Shown: positions 47,703 to 61,060 of the stretch, in pieces
How the letters are laid out: each line of letters begins with the position of its first letter
Position numbering within the stretch: the first letter of the stretch is position 1
Assembly: GCA_003439945.1 (NCBI GenBank)
Contig: QVRM01006777.1
Coordinates: forward strand, 23,991 to 87,990
Source of the DNA: Dermanyssus gallinae
Taxonomy: Eukaryota; Arthropoda; Arachnida; Mesostigmata; Dermanyssidae
Direction of reading: 5' to 3'
DNA: 64,000 bases
Position numbers and translations under genes: made by a program
The notes under the pieces: generated by a model
What the model was told of the DNA's origin: nothing
What the model saw: the letters and a program-made list of their open reading frames with translations, nothing else
Database searches by the model: none

Positions 47703-48037
47703 GACCTTTAACAAACAGCTTCCCTTGATAAAAGCCACTTTAGAGGCGATTTGTACAAATCGATTAGCGCAGTTCTAGCTGGGTGTTGCTTGTGTGTGCC
47801 AGCGATATGTGTTGGGTTATATTACAGAACAATCGTGTGTATATGCACATTATATACATGGCGAGGTGGCAATGGGGGTTGTTGATTAACAACTAATGAA
47901 AATCATGATTACGTAAAATCGAAATCAGGCCTCGAAGTGCACCACTTGAGCCTCCTCCCCCCGCATAGCGCGATGCATCCTCTGTATGAACGTTATCCGT
48001 GTCTCTTTGAGGGGCTCGCGAAGTTAGTCGCCAGACC

Positions 48038-50392
48038 TCATGATTCCTGAGGTAACCACACCAGCAGCTCTCCGGAAGCGCCCGCTGCGCAGATGGTTCG
48101 ATTGTGCATCGAAGCCTGAAATTCAACGTACAACCAATATGTAAGATAAATCAGCAAGCAATTTTGGTAAGCTACAGTAATTTGGAACCTATCTCGGGCT
48201 CACATGTTACGCCTATTATGTAAATGACCGGTTATCAAAGAGCACATATCAGTCTAAAAAGGCCTAACAACTTTAAGCTTGACTACACGATTGCAGTATA
48301 AGCGGAGGCTAACATCGCTTAACATCTCTGAAGATGTTTGAAAGCCATTCAAGTCTTGTATAAGTGGAGTATAGTAACCTACACTAAGGACAAGTAGATT
48401 TGATTATGCCTGAAACTCCCCTCTAATGAACGTTGGGCGTATTGGTCATTGCTGCCTTTCCAAGCGTAGTCGCATAGAGACTGAGGATTAGCTCCCGTCA
48501 GTTCTGACTAAAAGTATTTTGTTTTTAGCACCCTAATATAGATTCCTCTACCCCAACTACTGGTGGAAATGTTCTCCCAGAACGGCAGCGGCCAAAAATA
48601 AAAGCTATGAAATTGTGGTTGGAAAATGAGTCACCGTTAATTGTATGCCACTTTCGTGTCATTGACGTTATGGAGACATTTTGAAAGTTGCATAACACTT
48701 GCAAATCAAGTTGATGAGAGAACGGGGCAGGCACCCGCTACTGGTAGACTCATAAATTGTTCTGCGCTGTGGGGTGTAGGCTCCTCTGTGTAAGGCGCGT
48801 GTGTAGCACGGTGTCGGCAAGCCTACGTGCCTACCAAGTGTATTGTCTACCTTGATGATGCCTTCCTTGATGGTCTGCCTCGTGATCGAGGTCACGGCCT
48901 TCGTTGGCTGCAGTACAAGGAGGTTGTCGTTGCCAGCCGCTAGCACGACGCTGCCCCACGAATGGGCCACGCTTCGAATGCTGTTGTTGCTCACGCGTCG
49001 CTGCATCACCAGCTCGGCAGCCTCGGGCAACGAGCGCGTATCAATGCACGCAGCATAACCTCGCGAGGTGCCCACCCATGCCTGACTGCCATCGTACGAA
49101 ATTGCCGTCGGATAGCCCTTTAGCTGCAAACCACGAACCGCACACGCTGCCTAGTTATAGCACTCTCTCGCAGAGGTGGTTTTATCACCACAGTTTATAT
49201 ATATATATATATATATATATTCGCCGCGATAGATTCCAAATTACTGTTGTTTACCAAAATTGCTTGATTTATCTTACATATTGGCTCTACGTTGAATTTT
49301 AGACTTCGATGCACAATATATAAAGTTCATTTATTTCAAAAACGGGTAATCATCAGGGCAACGAGAAAATAGTGCATGGCATAAATACCTTAATTGCATG
49401 TGAAACCTTCTCCGCGCGAATGTCGAATATTGCCACGGTCCCGTCTTTACTCCCAGATATAATCACCTGCAAACCACAAGTATGACTAAATGTTACGCAC
49501 TAGTATTCAAAATTGAACACCGACCTTTTTTAAGTCATTGCTCCGTGCTCTAACGAAGAAGCAGTATTCTGTGTTTACTTATTAAGAGCAGAAATAATAA
49601 TACATAACACTACTTAGAATACGCTATACAAACATGAATATGTATATATATATATATATATATATATTGCAATATTAGGTTATGTCAATGATATCGAATG
49701 TTTCTATTTTAAGCTAAAATATTCTTAGACCATGCCTGCTAAAATATAACACACAAATGCTTGGGTATAATAAGAACTAAAGAAAAAAATACACAGGAAC
49801 TCTAAAAAGAGCGCACGAAAAGGGGACGGTCCAGTACTTCTTCTGTGATCGAGATAAGAGGGCTCACCTCATCGTTCATCGCAAGAGTAAGGACAATGTT
49901 TCGGTGATACTCGAACTCCTTGACGTCATGCTTTGCCCGCACATCTCGGAGGTGCACTTTATGGCCGATTGTGCCACACGCAAGAAGACGTTCCCGAATT
50001 GCTAACGATAGCACGGCCGCGGGTAGTTTAAAGGTATCTACGGGCCCCTGTTGTTCAAGGTCCCACGTCTTAATCGTCTGATCGAACGAGCCCGATACAA
50101 GTGTGGTGTCGTCTAATTGTTCCACCGACCAGATCCAGGCTTCGTGCGCCTGCGCAAAGTCCTTGTGCAGCGAAATACTATCTGTTCCGATCTTCCACAC
50201 TCTTAGCTGATGATCTCGACCGCCAGACACACAGAGCGAGCCCTCCTGTAGATCGATTGAATGTTATCGGCAGTTTGTCTACAGTATGTTCTCTAGGTAA
50301 ATAGACCACAACGTACCATGATGATACCGTCACTGCCACCCGACGTAATCGCAATTCAGATAGCAACACCCGTCTATATTATGAACCATTCG

Positions 50393-50434
<42 letters not shown>

Positions 50435-50918
50435 CACATATTACACTCCGAAGCGCTATCATCAGCTTTCATCCCGCATGATTTTCGGCTAGCAAAGATC
50501 ATTTCTGAGACGACCAAGTGAGTTGCTTAATGACTCGTCCATGATCGGGCATACCGATAGGCACTCCTCACCCGGGCACTAGCTAACCTGTATGAACTTG
50601 AGGGCGTCAACGGGAGCGATATGGGCTTCTTCGACCTTCAAGAGCCGGACCCCGCCGTCTTCCCAGCGGCGAAAGGCGGCCCAGTGCTCTTCACGCTGCC
50701 GACAGCAGTCCACCCAGTCATCGGGCAGTGTTGGCAACTTAGCGGGCCAACGTGCGTAGACGCGTCGACGCCACAGCGTCTGATCCTCAATCAGCGCTTG
50801 AAATCTCGGCGACACCTTCGGCAGAACCTCGGCAATGAAGGCTGGCGGTAGAAATGACAGTATATGGCAGAGGATCTCGTTGGGCAGAGAGTCGAGGCCG
50901 CAAGTCGGAGGTTGGCAT
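48038..50918 (-). CDS. FBXW9: F-box/WD-repeat protein 9
   Basis: Probable substrate adaptor of an SCF ubiquitin ligase. Exons 50918-50588, 50245-49868, 49466-49389, 49123-48851 and 48115-48038, phase 0 at every junction, total about 378 residues. Exon 1: an F-box reads LDSLPNEILCHILSFLPPAF, followed by DQTLWRRRVYARWP. Exon 2: WD strands SGGRDHQLRVWK, HEAWIWSVEQLDD, SGSFDQTIKTWDLE match FBXW9 repeats. Exon 3: ISGSKDGTVAIFDIRAEK. Exon 4: AWVGTSRGYAACIDTR. Last exon: RTICAAGASGELLVWLPQES then TGA, like the FBXW9 end. It is shorter than human (about 458). The ATG at 50918 enters the F-box frame only with a one-base skip near 50895. Confidence 0.88.
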
Positions 50919-51769
50919 TGCGCGACTCCGCTCCGGACGGGCGACTCCGGCCGCCAAAAACAAGCAGTAGTTAGTTGTCTTCAGATCGCCCCTATAGGCG
51001 GCGTCAGCAGGATGCACTATAGACGCTCACTGGCTCACCCGGCGGACGGACACACTAACTTCGACTGCTGAACCTGAAAACGCCTGGCAGGCCATCAACA
51101 AATCAGCAACACATGTCTAGTGAGTGCGTTTGAAATGATATCATAAATGTGTGTGTGTTTTTTTTAACTTAATTATTCCGTGTAAGGCTAATAATGCCCG
51201 TGCACGGTTTGCACTACATACATCTAATTACATGACAAACAAATGTGTATAAGACAACAACTCCATAGTATGTAAGATACGTGCTATATACTCAGGCGGA
51301 TTATGTACGTCGCTGCCTCTATTACAGATATTACTGCTGTTTATTAGCAGTAAGTAAATCTATTTGCTTGAGGAGTCGGCAAAGCAGACTACCTACTAAA
51401 AAAGCAACTGCTCTTTTAGTCTCGGTCAAATTAGGTTACTAGCGTAAACCTTCCAAATATGCAAATGTTTTACTGACAAATATCACTCAAGCTATAGAAC
51501 CATATAGACAGGATGACGCCGCCTTTCGCACCAATATTCCGGTTTGACCCGCTTCCAAGCAAGTCAGTATTGTTGAATGTTAACAGCTTCAGCTTAAAAG
51601 TCTTAGATCTTGGTAACTTGAGATTTTTCGTTCCGTTGTTTCGTAGCCCATGGTTGGGCTTAGAAGGCGAAAGCTGTCCTAATAGGTAAAAATGACTCCC
51701 CTTCTGTTGACAGATAAATACATCGTGCGTAACCGTTCAATTTGAACGGCCGACACTGTCTAAAGATAC

Positions 51770-51843
<74 letters not shown>

Positions 51844-52517
51844 AAAACTAAGGCTTTTAATATTAGATTTAACAAAACAAGAGTACTTCCTAGATTCCAA
51901 CTCTCCGCACAACATCACCCGAACAGTAATACTGATGTAAGCCGCAACTATTGAACAAGTATCTGCAGTTTCTGCAGCCCCGTTATAAGAATGAGTGGTT
52001 TGCTCCCTTCACTACCGACGAGATCATTCACCAGAAGTAGTAAGTGGAGTGAGAAGGTCGTGAAGCAGTAAACAGGCTGTAGCCAATTGTAGCGACTTAA
52101 TTAGAGATTTCGTTTGATGTTCCGCGGGGCGAACGGTGGTATCGCGTAATAGGTATTTAAGGGTAGAGCGGTTGACGTGTGCTCTTTCTCTGCGTCCGAT
52201 CGCTCTACGCTATGGCCAACGTGCAGTTGCAGTTCGACAGCTTTATTACCCTGCCTGCTGAAGATAGGTCTGAACCGAGATGATCTGCGATCCGGCTGTG
52301 CTGTCGAAAATTGCACTAACACAACGCCTTCTCGAGAGACGAGAAGACGAGGAAGAACTACAGCCATTTGTGTCATATCACGCTAGACCAGACAGAATCA
52401 GCCCGAACGACCACCACCCACACTAGCTTGGCCAACGCCGTGACAGCGAGATGTGTACGGCGCGACCACGCAACTGCGCACTCAGCAGAACTCGTAGTAC
52501 ATCGGATATGTTTATGA

Positions 52518-52597
<80 letters not shown>

Positions 52598-53372
52598 GTA
52601 TACATTATTTTCTTTCTTTCAACATAACGAGGGAGGAGAGGGCCCGCACAGTTTATTCGTATTATTCATCATAGAGAAAAGTGAAGATACAGTCGAACTC
52701 GACAAACACTTTCTTTCCAGAACGCCTGCTTGATAATGTATTAATTGTAAAGTGAATTTGTATGCCAAACTGAAAAACGACTGCTTCAAAAGTCAATAAA
52801 GTGTTATGTCTAGATTGAATCCGCTGATTTGTTGATTGAATTGTTGATCCGCCAGAGTTGTCGCCCAGCTTCTTTCCCTTCGTGTTTCATCGATATATGG
52901 GCTGCTACGAATATATCTTAAACATAATATGTAATCCTGCTCTGTCCCGTTGGATTTTCTGGTGTATCATAGCCCGATTGTAGTAGTAGTAGTAGTGGCA
53001 ACGTTTGAATTCAAGCAGAGCAAATAGCACGCAATAGGGCAAATTGAGGTTTATTTCTCAAATTTCTCAAAATATCGTATTACTTATGCTCCTCAAACGA
53101 GAAGAGTGTCATAGGTAAGTATATGAACAAGCTCAAATCTTTCTCTCCTCTCCCTCAGTGTTACACCTGAATTTCTTTAAACACTAGCAAACAAGAAACA
53201 ACAACATCAACTCAAGACTGTAGAGTTGTTTTTATTGTTGATGATGTTGTTGTGACTTATTGAGCTTCAGCTAGCTACTTGGTTTAGTGCCCTAAATGAA
53301 GTCACTTTGTGCACAAACCGCCGCTCGTATAAAAGCGCTTCTCCTTCCTAGTAGACAGCCTTAAGCGACTTT

Positions 53373-53406
<34 letters not shown>

Positions 53407-53629
53407 TACCGCCGCGCAGGCATACAGACAAGATCCTATTAAAGCAATGGCGTAAACTATAAATCAAACACTACTTTGAACATAACACTACACTTGTTAC
53501 TTTGAACAATAAGGGTCAAGTAGCAGATGCATGCTAAACCTACAGTAACAACCACAACATTTGCGACAGCTTTCACAACTTTTTGAGACGGGTTTGTTCA
53601 TTTTACTGGCTTGCCCTTACGCACACACT

Positions 53630-53664
<35 letters not shown>

Positions 53665-53908
53665 TGTTTGTTGTTGCTGTTGTTGTTTTTAGACACATTC
53701 GATCAGCAGAGAGTAGAGAAGAACCAGTTCAATTAATCAAACAATAATAATCAGTAATTACAGTAATACTAGACGAAGTTCACCGAATTCCACAACTAAA
53801 ACAACAGCAGAATCCCTATTAGATGACGTAAAATCGGTAACAGCTGTATTCTGATACCCATAGACACACGCACACACGTAAACTCTAACGCACACGCACC
53901 AGTGATGG

Positions 53909-53940
<32 letters not shown>

Positions 53941-55440
53941 TTACAGCACATACGGATGGCTTGTCACAGTAAAAACAGTTCATTTACCAGTTCCTCTTTT
54001 GCTGGTCATTGGCCCAGGCAACATCAGGCAAATAAGGAAAGAACGAAACGAACAAAGGCGCTCTGGAAGCGGTAGAACAGCTTGACCCGTTTTCCCCAAC
54101 TCGTACCCGCCGTTTCTGCACACACACCCAGCCTTACTACGAAGATTACTACTTCACCTTCTACTACAACGATGGGCCCGGCCAACATCAACCTACTTAA
54201 AGAGGAAATATAGATCAATACGTTGTTTGCCCTCAGCAGTGGTTGTTATTTTTTGCTGCTCTTGTTATTGTTGTTGTTGTGTTGCTGCTGTTGTTGTTAT
54301 TGCTGTAACTAACAATAAACGAAAACGTATACGAACTACAATACTACCGTGCAGCTACTGCTAACGGAACAAGAACAACATTACACAACAACATACAACA
54401 ACAACATCAGCAACAACAACACCAACAACAACATCAGCAACAACACCAACCAACAACAACAATTAACAACCAATCGAGTCGCAGCAGATGGTCGACATTC
54501 GCAGACAGGAAAAACAGCTGATGGTACTTACTCGTTAGTTTGTAAAGGGTATCGCGTTCGTTACTTCATAGTGATGATAGGCGATGTTGTGAGACACCTA
54601 TAGAAGGCCAATGTTGACGTCCAGTGGCGAAGAACACTTACTGAGACCGTGGTGTGGTCACAACACTGACTGATGATTTGGTGAAGTCGTTTGGGACTCC
54701 CCGAGACGGTGCTAGCCCGAAGTGGTGAGGGCCCGCAGACACTGTTTGCCTGCTTGTCAGTCTGTCTATTCTATCTGTCTGTGTGTCCATACGTCTGTCT
54801 ATTGGACATTTGATGAATTATGGACGGCTGCAGCAATTACCACAACCACAACAACAACAACAACCGCAACAATTTCAAACGACAATTGCGACCTATCTAA
54901 CAAGTTACAGGCTGCTGAAATTGGAACAATCAGTGCAGAATATACGCAGCGACTGCCGCCACACGGATAGGCTGTCACTGCTGGTGTTCTTGCGTTGTAT
55001 TTTGGCTTTATTCTTTACTTCTGTATTAACACAGCCTCTTCCACACAGCTGTGGTAGTGGTGGTGGTGTAACTGTGATGGAAGTAAGGTCTCTTCTCTGT
55101 TCGATAAGATTTGACCGACGTACATTTGTTCTCTCTGCTTCGACACAGAGGCGAATTCGTCAATTTATTGTCAATCACTTTGCACATCATCACAATCGGC
55201 ACATATGGCTGTTTGCCAGGACAGCAAAAGAGTGATGTAGAAGACGGCACCGGATCATACGAAAGCTCCCATCCCCGCTTTCCCATTTTATATGACAGGC
55301 GCTCGATAGAGCAGACGAAACCAGACGAGATTCAAACTCGTCAATACGCGAAAGAGAAACAAATACTAGACAATGTTTGCCACTAAAAATAATAATAAAA
55401 GCTGGTGTATGCATACTAATAATATTTTTACGGACTGTAT
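50919..55440. other. Intergenic, microsatellite-rich
   Basis: No gene recognised. Long TA arrays lie at 51773-51840 and 52521-52596, with shorter runs at 53375-53404, 53631-53661 and 53909-53937. Dense CAA/TTG triplet sequence lies at 54240-54470 and 54838-54885. A hairpin-forming pair (AACAACAACATCAACTC / GTTGATGATGTTGTTG) lies near 53197-53255. Open frames across these are low-complexity. Confidence 0.55.
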
Positions 55441-55466
55441 AGCTATAAAAAATAAGATCTATATAT

Positions 55467-55592
55467 AGCCAAGATTTAACGTCCATGGAATTGCTTTTCG
55501 CATTGCTACATAGACGGACCCCATGGATACAAATGTGCAACAACGGGGCTCGAACCCGCGCACCTATATGTCTCCGCCGGTCGCGAAGCGCG
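55467..55592 (-). repeat. SINE family B, truncated copy
   Basis: Plus-strand blocks AGCCAAGATTTAACGTC, AGACGGACC, GGGGCTCGAACCCGCGCACC and CCGGTCGCGAAGCGC match the 59.7 kb copy. On the minus strand GGTTCGAGCCC is a B box. The head is cut where a TA array begins, so the A-box end is lost. Confidence 0.65.
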
Positions 55593-56781
<1,189 letters not shown>

Positions 56782-57808
56782 ATGACGCAGACTGCAGACA
56801 AAGGTTTGCTAAGGCAAATCACCGACTTGACGCAGCAGATTGCCACGCTTGAAGCGGTCACGAGTCGATGCTTGCTTCAGGCGACCGAATGTCACCAACT
56901 TGACCAAGAAGACGACGACGACGACGACGGCCGAGAAGGCAGCGTCCGCAAACGCACTGTATTGCGGTGTCGTCCTGTCGGCTACATTCGGACCGCGTAC
57001 CGCTCGAAGACGGGCGCACCCCGTCAGGGAACGGTGTGTCCCCAGCTCCGCGCCGAACTCCGCATCTCTCGAGGCGTGTTCACCAACCCATCGCACTCGC
57101 TCGAAGGTCTGGACGGGTTCAGCCACGTGTGGCTCGTATTCTGGTTTCACCTCAATTCGGACGACTTGACGCCGAAGGCCAAGGTGCGTCCCGCCACGTC
57201 TACAGGGCCAGGCTACGGGCGTCTTCTCGACCCGATCACCTCACCGACCCAATCCCATCGGGCTTACACTTGCGCGGCTGGAACGCGTCGTAGACGACAC
57301 GCTGATGCTGGCCGGCGTCGATCTCGTCGACGGGACGCCGGTGCTTGACGTCAAGCCGTACATCCGGGCGTATGACGCTCCGACGACGTGTGTGGCCGAT
57401 CCAAGCGGCGAACGCTCCAACGACGAAACGTCCATATCGCCATGGCTAGCCGACGTCGACGGAAGCCCGCTGCTGCACGGCGTCGTCTATACGCCACATG
57501 TCCAGAACGAACTTAAGCGATTTCACAGCAAATGCCGCTCGGACATGTGTCCCCGATGCTTGGAGTTCATCGACGAACACGCTTTGCTGCCAGCCATCGA
57601 TGAGCTTCTCCGGTCGGATCTACGATCGGTGTACCGAAAGACGAAGTGCTCCGACCGGATTCAGTTTCTGTACGTGGATAATGTCAAGCTTAGTGTGTGG
57701 TACGATTCCCGGGGATCGGCACACGTTCTCGAGGTGGCATCTCGACACGACAGAGATGACAGGGAACGAGAGCTTGAAACAAAACCCGTATCTGAGCATA
57801 TAGCATAA
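56782..57808 (+). CDS. TRMO: tRNA N6-adenosine methyltransferase (TrmO family), one frame break
   Basis: TrmO methylates t6A37 of tRNAs to m6t6A using SAM. Single exon from ATG 56782. Residues about 70-135 give the family start: CRPVGYIRTAYRSKTGAPRQ, then FTNPSHSLEGLDGFSHVWLV and PKAKV. One base must be skipped at 57190 (CGTCCCGCC) to continue into PPRLQGQATGVFSTRSPHRP, NPIGLTLARLE, LAGVDLVDGTPVLDVKPYI, the core catalytic motifs. The metazoan C-terminal part (VVYTPHVQNELKRF, DLRSVYRKTKCSDRIQFLYV) follows and ends at TAA. Corrected length is about 341. The start is chosen as first in-frame ATG. Poly(A) signal AATAAA at 57903. Beyond the one base, every motif is intact. Confidence 0.88.
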
Positions 57809-58922
57809 ACATGTAACTTAGGCTGTATAAACTAATTATAGATTAAGAAAAAACAAAGAAAGTTTGTGTACAGGACCGTTGGTGAGGCCTTCGAGAACGA
57901 GCAATAAATGGTTGTGTTTTTGTTGAGATGTTTTCCGTATGTTGTTTATGTTTAAACGACTAATCAGAGTCCGTGTTGATTAAAAGCAAATAAAAACAAA
58001 ATTACAAAATACATCACCAAAATTGTCTAAATGCATTATGCTTTACAGCATTTGTTGACTTAAAACCATTGTGTATGCGCTATGTTTTTAGAATTATTTG
58101 TAGAGGGTATAAAAAGGTTCTCTGATACTATATGGAAACACCCTGGCAGGTGAGTTGTCTCAACCTTTAAAGCTGAGTCATGTAACGCCTTCTTGAGGCA
58201 CTGCCTGTCGACGCGGTAGAGTTGAACAAACCCAAACATTCCCATCGAAACTCCTTACCACAATTCTTCGATTTTAATATTGAAAGATCTCGCACTTCGG
58301 GCGATTGAACTAGGGATCTCGCCACTACTTAAGCTGTTGTCCGTTTATGAGACTAGCTGATTCTAGTATTGGGTGTGCATAGGTATGGGGCTGCTTGTAC
58401 AAAGAAGGTGGCTCTGTTCCCAATATACGCTCAGATTGAATCAAATATCTCTCTTTCGCGAGCAGTTCAATACGATTCTAGGCTTGAGGGGTGGGGAGGA
58501 ATCCGAATGTAGTGAGTTTGTGGGTCCCACATTAGTCGCCGTTCGCTGCCGGCGACGCATGCGTATCATGCATTCCCGAAACCTCCCATATGCCTAGGTT
58601 ACTGAGGCTGATAAGATACCAACGTTTTTTTTTATTTCAAAATCAATAGTTTGCTGCTGTCAAATAACCTAATAAATAAACTTCGTATTATAACGGTCGA
58701 ATATTTGCAACAGACAAACTAAGGCTTTCGTCAAGGAAGCTCAGATACGTCACCAATTATAAGTAACTGGGCATTACAATTCGAGCGCAAAAGCCACAGT
58801 CCCCTTATTTTGGAACAGCCCTGGCAATTTGGAATCTAATGTTTGCCCTGCCGCATCCTATGGCATTTAAATAATCCTGTGTACCTGAAATCAACGCTAG
58901 GTGCTCACTCCCCATACAGCAA
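57568..58922 (+). repeat. Tandem duplication, first unit (TRMO 3' end plus flank)
   Basis: From ATCGACGAACACGC inside TRMO to about 58922 this segment matches 58923-60510. Shared blocks, in order, include the last 77 codons, the 3' UTR (GGCTGTATAAACTAATTATA), GTAACGCC-TGAGGCACTG, GTCGACGCGGTAGAGTTGAA, and ACTGAGGCTGATAAGATAC. Divergence by eye is modest in the coding part and larger outside. Confidence 0.85.
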
Positions 58923-59161
58923 TCGACGAAGACGCTTTGCTGCCAGCCATCGATGAGCTTCTCCGGTCAGATCTACAATCGGTGTACCGAAAGACGAAGT
59001 GCTCCGACCGGATTCAGTTTTTGTACGTGGATAATGTCAAGCTTAGTGTGTGGTACGATTCCCGGGGATCGGCACACGTTCTCGAGGTGGGATCTCGAAA
59101 CGACAGAGATAACAGGGAACGAGAGCTTGAAACAAAACCCGTATCTGAGAATATAGCATAA
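58922..59161 (+). pseudogene. TRMO 3'-end duplicate
   Basis: An open stretch of about 79 codons, nearly identical to the last codons of TRMO: ALLPAIDELLRSDLQSVYRK, CSDRIQFLYVDNVKLSVWYD, ending ETKPVSENIA and TAA. Few residues differ (for example R to Q, A to G, H to N). It lacks the TrmO catalytic domain and any start, so it cannot methylate tRNA. The frame remains open, which fits recent origin or use as an alternative last exon. Confidence 0.8.
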
Positions 59162-60510
59162 ACATGTAAGATAGGCTGTATAAACTAATTATAGATTAAG
59201 AAAAAATCAAAGAAAGTTTGTGTACAGGGTAGTAGGTCAGGCCTTCGAGAACGAGCAATAAATTGTTGTGTTTTTGTCGAGATGTTTTCCGTATGTTGTT
59301 TTACGTGTTTGTTTAGTGTTCGTATGGATTGAAAGCAAATAAAGACAAAATTACTAAATACATCACCCTGAATGGTCTAAATACGTTATGTCTTACGGCA
59401 TTTGTTGACCCAAGACCATTGTGTATGCACTATGTTTAGAATTATTTGTAAAGAGCATACAAATGTTCTCTGGTTCTATATGGAAACACCCTGCCAAGGG
59501 AGTTGTCTCAACCTTTAAAGCTGAGTCATGTAACGCCTCATTGAGGCACTGCCTGTCGACGCGGTAGAGTTGAACAAACCCAAAGATTCCCTCGAAACTC
59601 TAATATTGAAGGATCTCGCACTTCGCGCGATTGAGCTGTGTTTCTCGCCACTACTTGAGCTGTTGTGCGTTTATGAGGCTATCGGATGTCACTATTGAGT
59701 GTGCATCCTTATGGGGCTTAAAATCTTTTCGGGGCTGACTCTCAGCCAAGATTTAACGTCTATGGCACTGTTTTTCGCAATGCTTTATAGACGGACTACC
59801 CCCATAAATACAATTGTGGGGCAACGGTGGGGCTCGAACCCGCGCACCTCGTATGTGTCTCCTCCGGTCGCGAGGCGCAGACGCATGCCACCACGCCACC
59901 GGGCTTGTGGGGCTCAAACCCGCGCACCTCGTATGTGACTCCTCCGGTCGCGAGACGCAGACGCATGCCACCACGCCACCGGGCTTATGGGGCTTAGGAG
60001 GAATTAAACCTCTCTTTTTCCCGAGTGTTTAATACAATTCCAAGATTGAGGGGTAGAGAGGAATCCGAATCTAGTGGGTTTGTGGGTACCACACTAGTCG
60101 CCGTTTGCTGTCGGCGACGCATGCGTACCTTGCATTCACGCAATCTCCCATATGACTACTTTACTGAGGCTGATAAGATACTAAGGTTTTAGATTTCGAA
60201 ATCGATAATTTGCTGCTGTCATATAACCTGAAAAATATACTTGGTATTATTACGGTCGAACATTTGCCACAAATAAACTAAAGCTTTCGTCAAGGAAGTC
60301 CAGATACGCCACCAATTATACGCAGTTTCACACAGCTTATTGCAGATCGTGAGAAAAGGGCATTGGTGACCACCTGGTACACAAAATCCACAGTCTTTTT
60401 ACTTTAAAACAGCCCTGGCACTTTTCGATTTAATGTTTGCCCCAATGCATCTTATGGCATTTAAGTCATCCAGTGTGTCTAAAATGAACGCTAGGTGCTC
60501 ACTCCTCATG
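58923..60510 (+). repeat. Tandem duplication, second unit
   Basis: Second copy of the TRMO 3' unit. Both units end with the same GTGCTCACTCC...CAGCAATCG junction (58909-58926 and 60497-60513), which marks the duplication breakpoints. It differs from the first by small changes and by a SINE at 59721-59984 absent from unit one. Confidence 0.85.
59721..59984 (-). mobile_element. SINE family B, complete copy with target-site duplication
   Basis: A 13-bp direct repeat CTTATGGGGCTTA flanks it (59708-59720 and 59985-59997), and the empty site exists in the first duplication unit near 58384. On the minus strand the head reads as tRNA-like: TGGCGTGGTGG (A box, one mismatch) and GGTTTGAGCCC/GGTTCGAGCCC B boxes. 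The head of about 80 bp is present twice in tandem. The body ends with GCTGAGAGTCAGCCCCGAAA. Other copies lie at 34066 and 55467. Confidence 0.85.
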
Positions 60511-60629
60511 CAGCAATCGCATCGTCGTTTATCTTAGGAAATGATTGTCTGCTGAATAACATTGACATCATTTTTATCCAAAAACGTGGTTGCAGTCAGT
60601 GACTTGGTGTTGGATCTGCTCTGTCTAAT

Positions 60630-61060
60630 TCTTTTTAATTGACTCTCTCCTTGGAAGCACCAGTGGAAGAACTGGGAGGTGGTGCACCAGAGGAAGGTGC
60701 TCCAGGCGCCAATCTCCGGAAACTTATACCAGACATCAAAGGATAATTATATCGGATGGGGGAGACCTAACTTTTCACACCACCCAGGCCCTGACGGGAC
60801 ACAAGGGCTTCTAGTTTTACCTATTCAGGATCGGAAAGGCTCTTAGCCCCACGTGCGTCCACTGCGGCGATGGACTTGAAAACACTCCAAAACACACATT
60901 TCTGTGGTGTCCAGCATCGACGGAGCAGCGTGCTTTCGCCACGTTTTTCACAGAACCAACACCGCGCACGCTGGGGGAGGGCCTACCCGGCATCTACAAC
61001 CTAATACGGGAATGTTTGCCTCGGTGGCAAAAAACGACGAATATTTTTAAGAATTTACTC
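60630..61060 (+). mobile_element. Decayed R1/jockey-like LINE 3' end
   Basis: The plus strand encodes QALTGHKGF, then a frame change into GKALSPTCVHCGDGLENTPK, HTFLWCPASTEQRA, and LPGIYNLIRECLPRWQ. This is the LTGHG...CP.C....ED..H..F.CP zinc-knuckle tail found at the end of R1/I-type LINE ORF2. The RT is absent upstream, so it is a 5'-truncated fragment. Confidence 0.65.

Noticed and set aside
52101..52376. Short minus-strand frame in the 51-55 kb gap
   Set aside because: No recognisable motif, splice context or partner exon.
57184..57205. 22-nt GT...AG 'intron' that would repair TRMO
   Set aside because: Too short to splice and would delete the conserved PPRL residues.
59827..59985. Pair of tRNA genes on the minus strand
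   Set aside because: Part of a SINE with target-site duplication; no cloverleaf closes.
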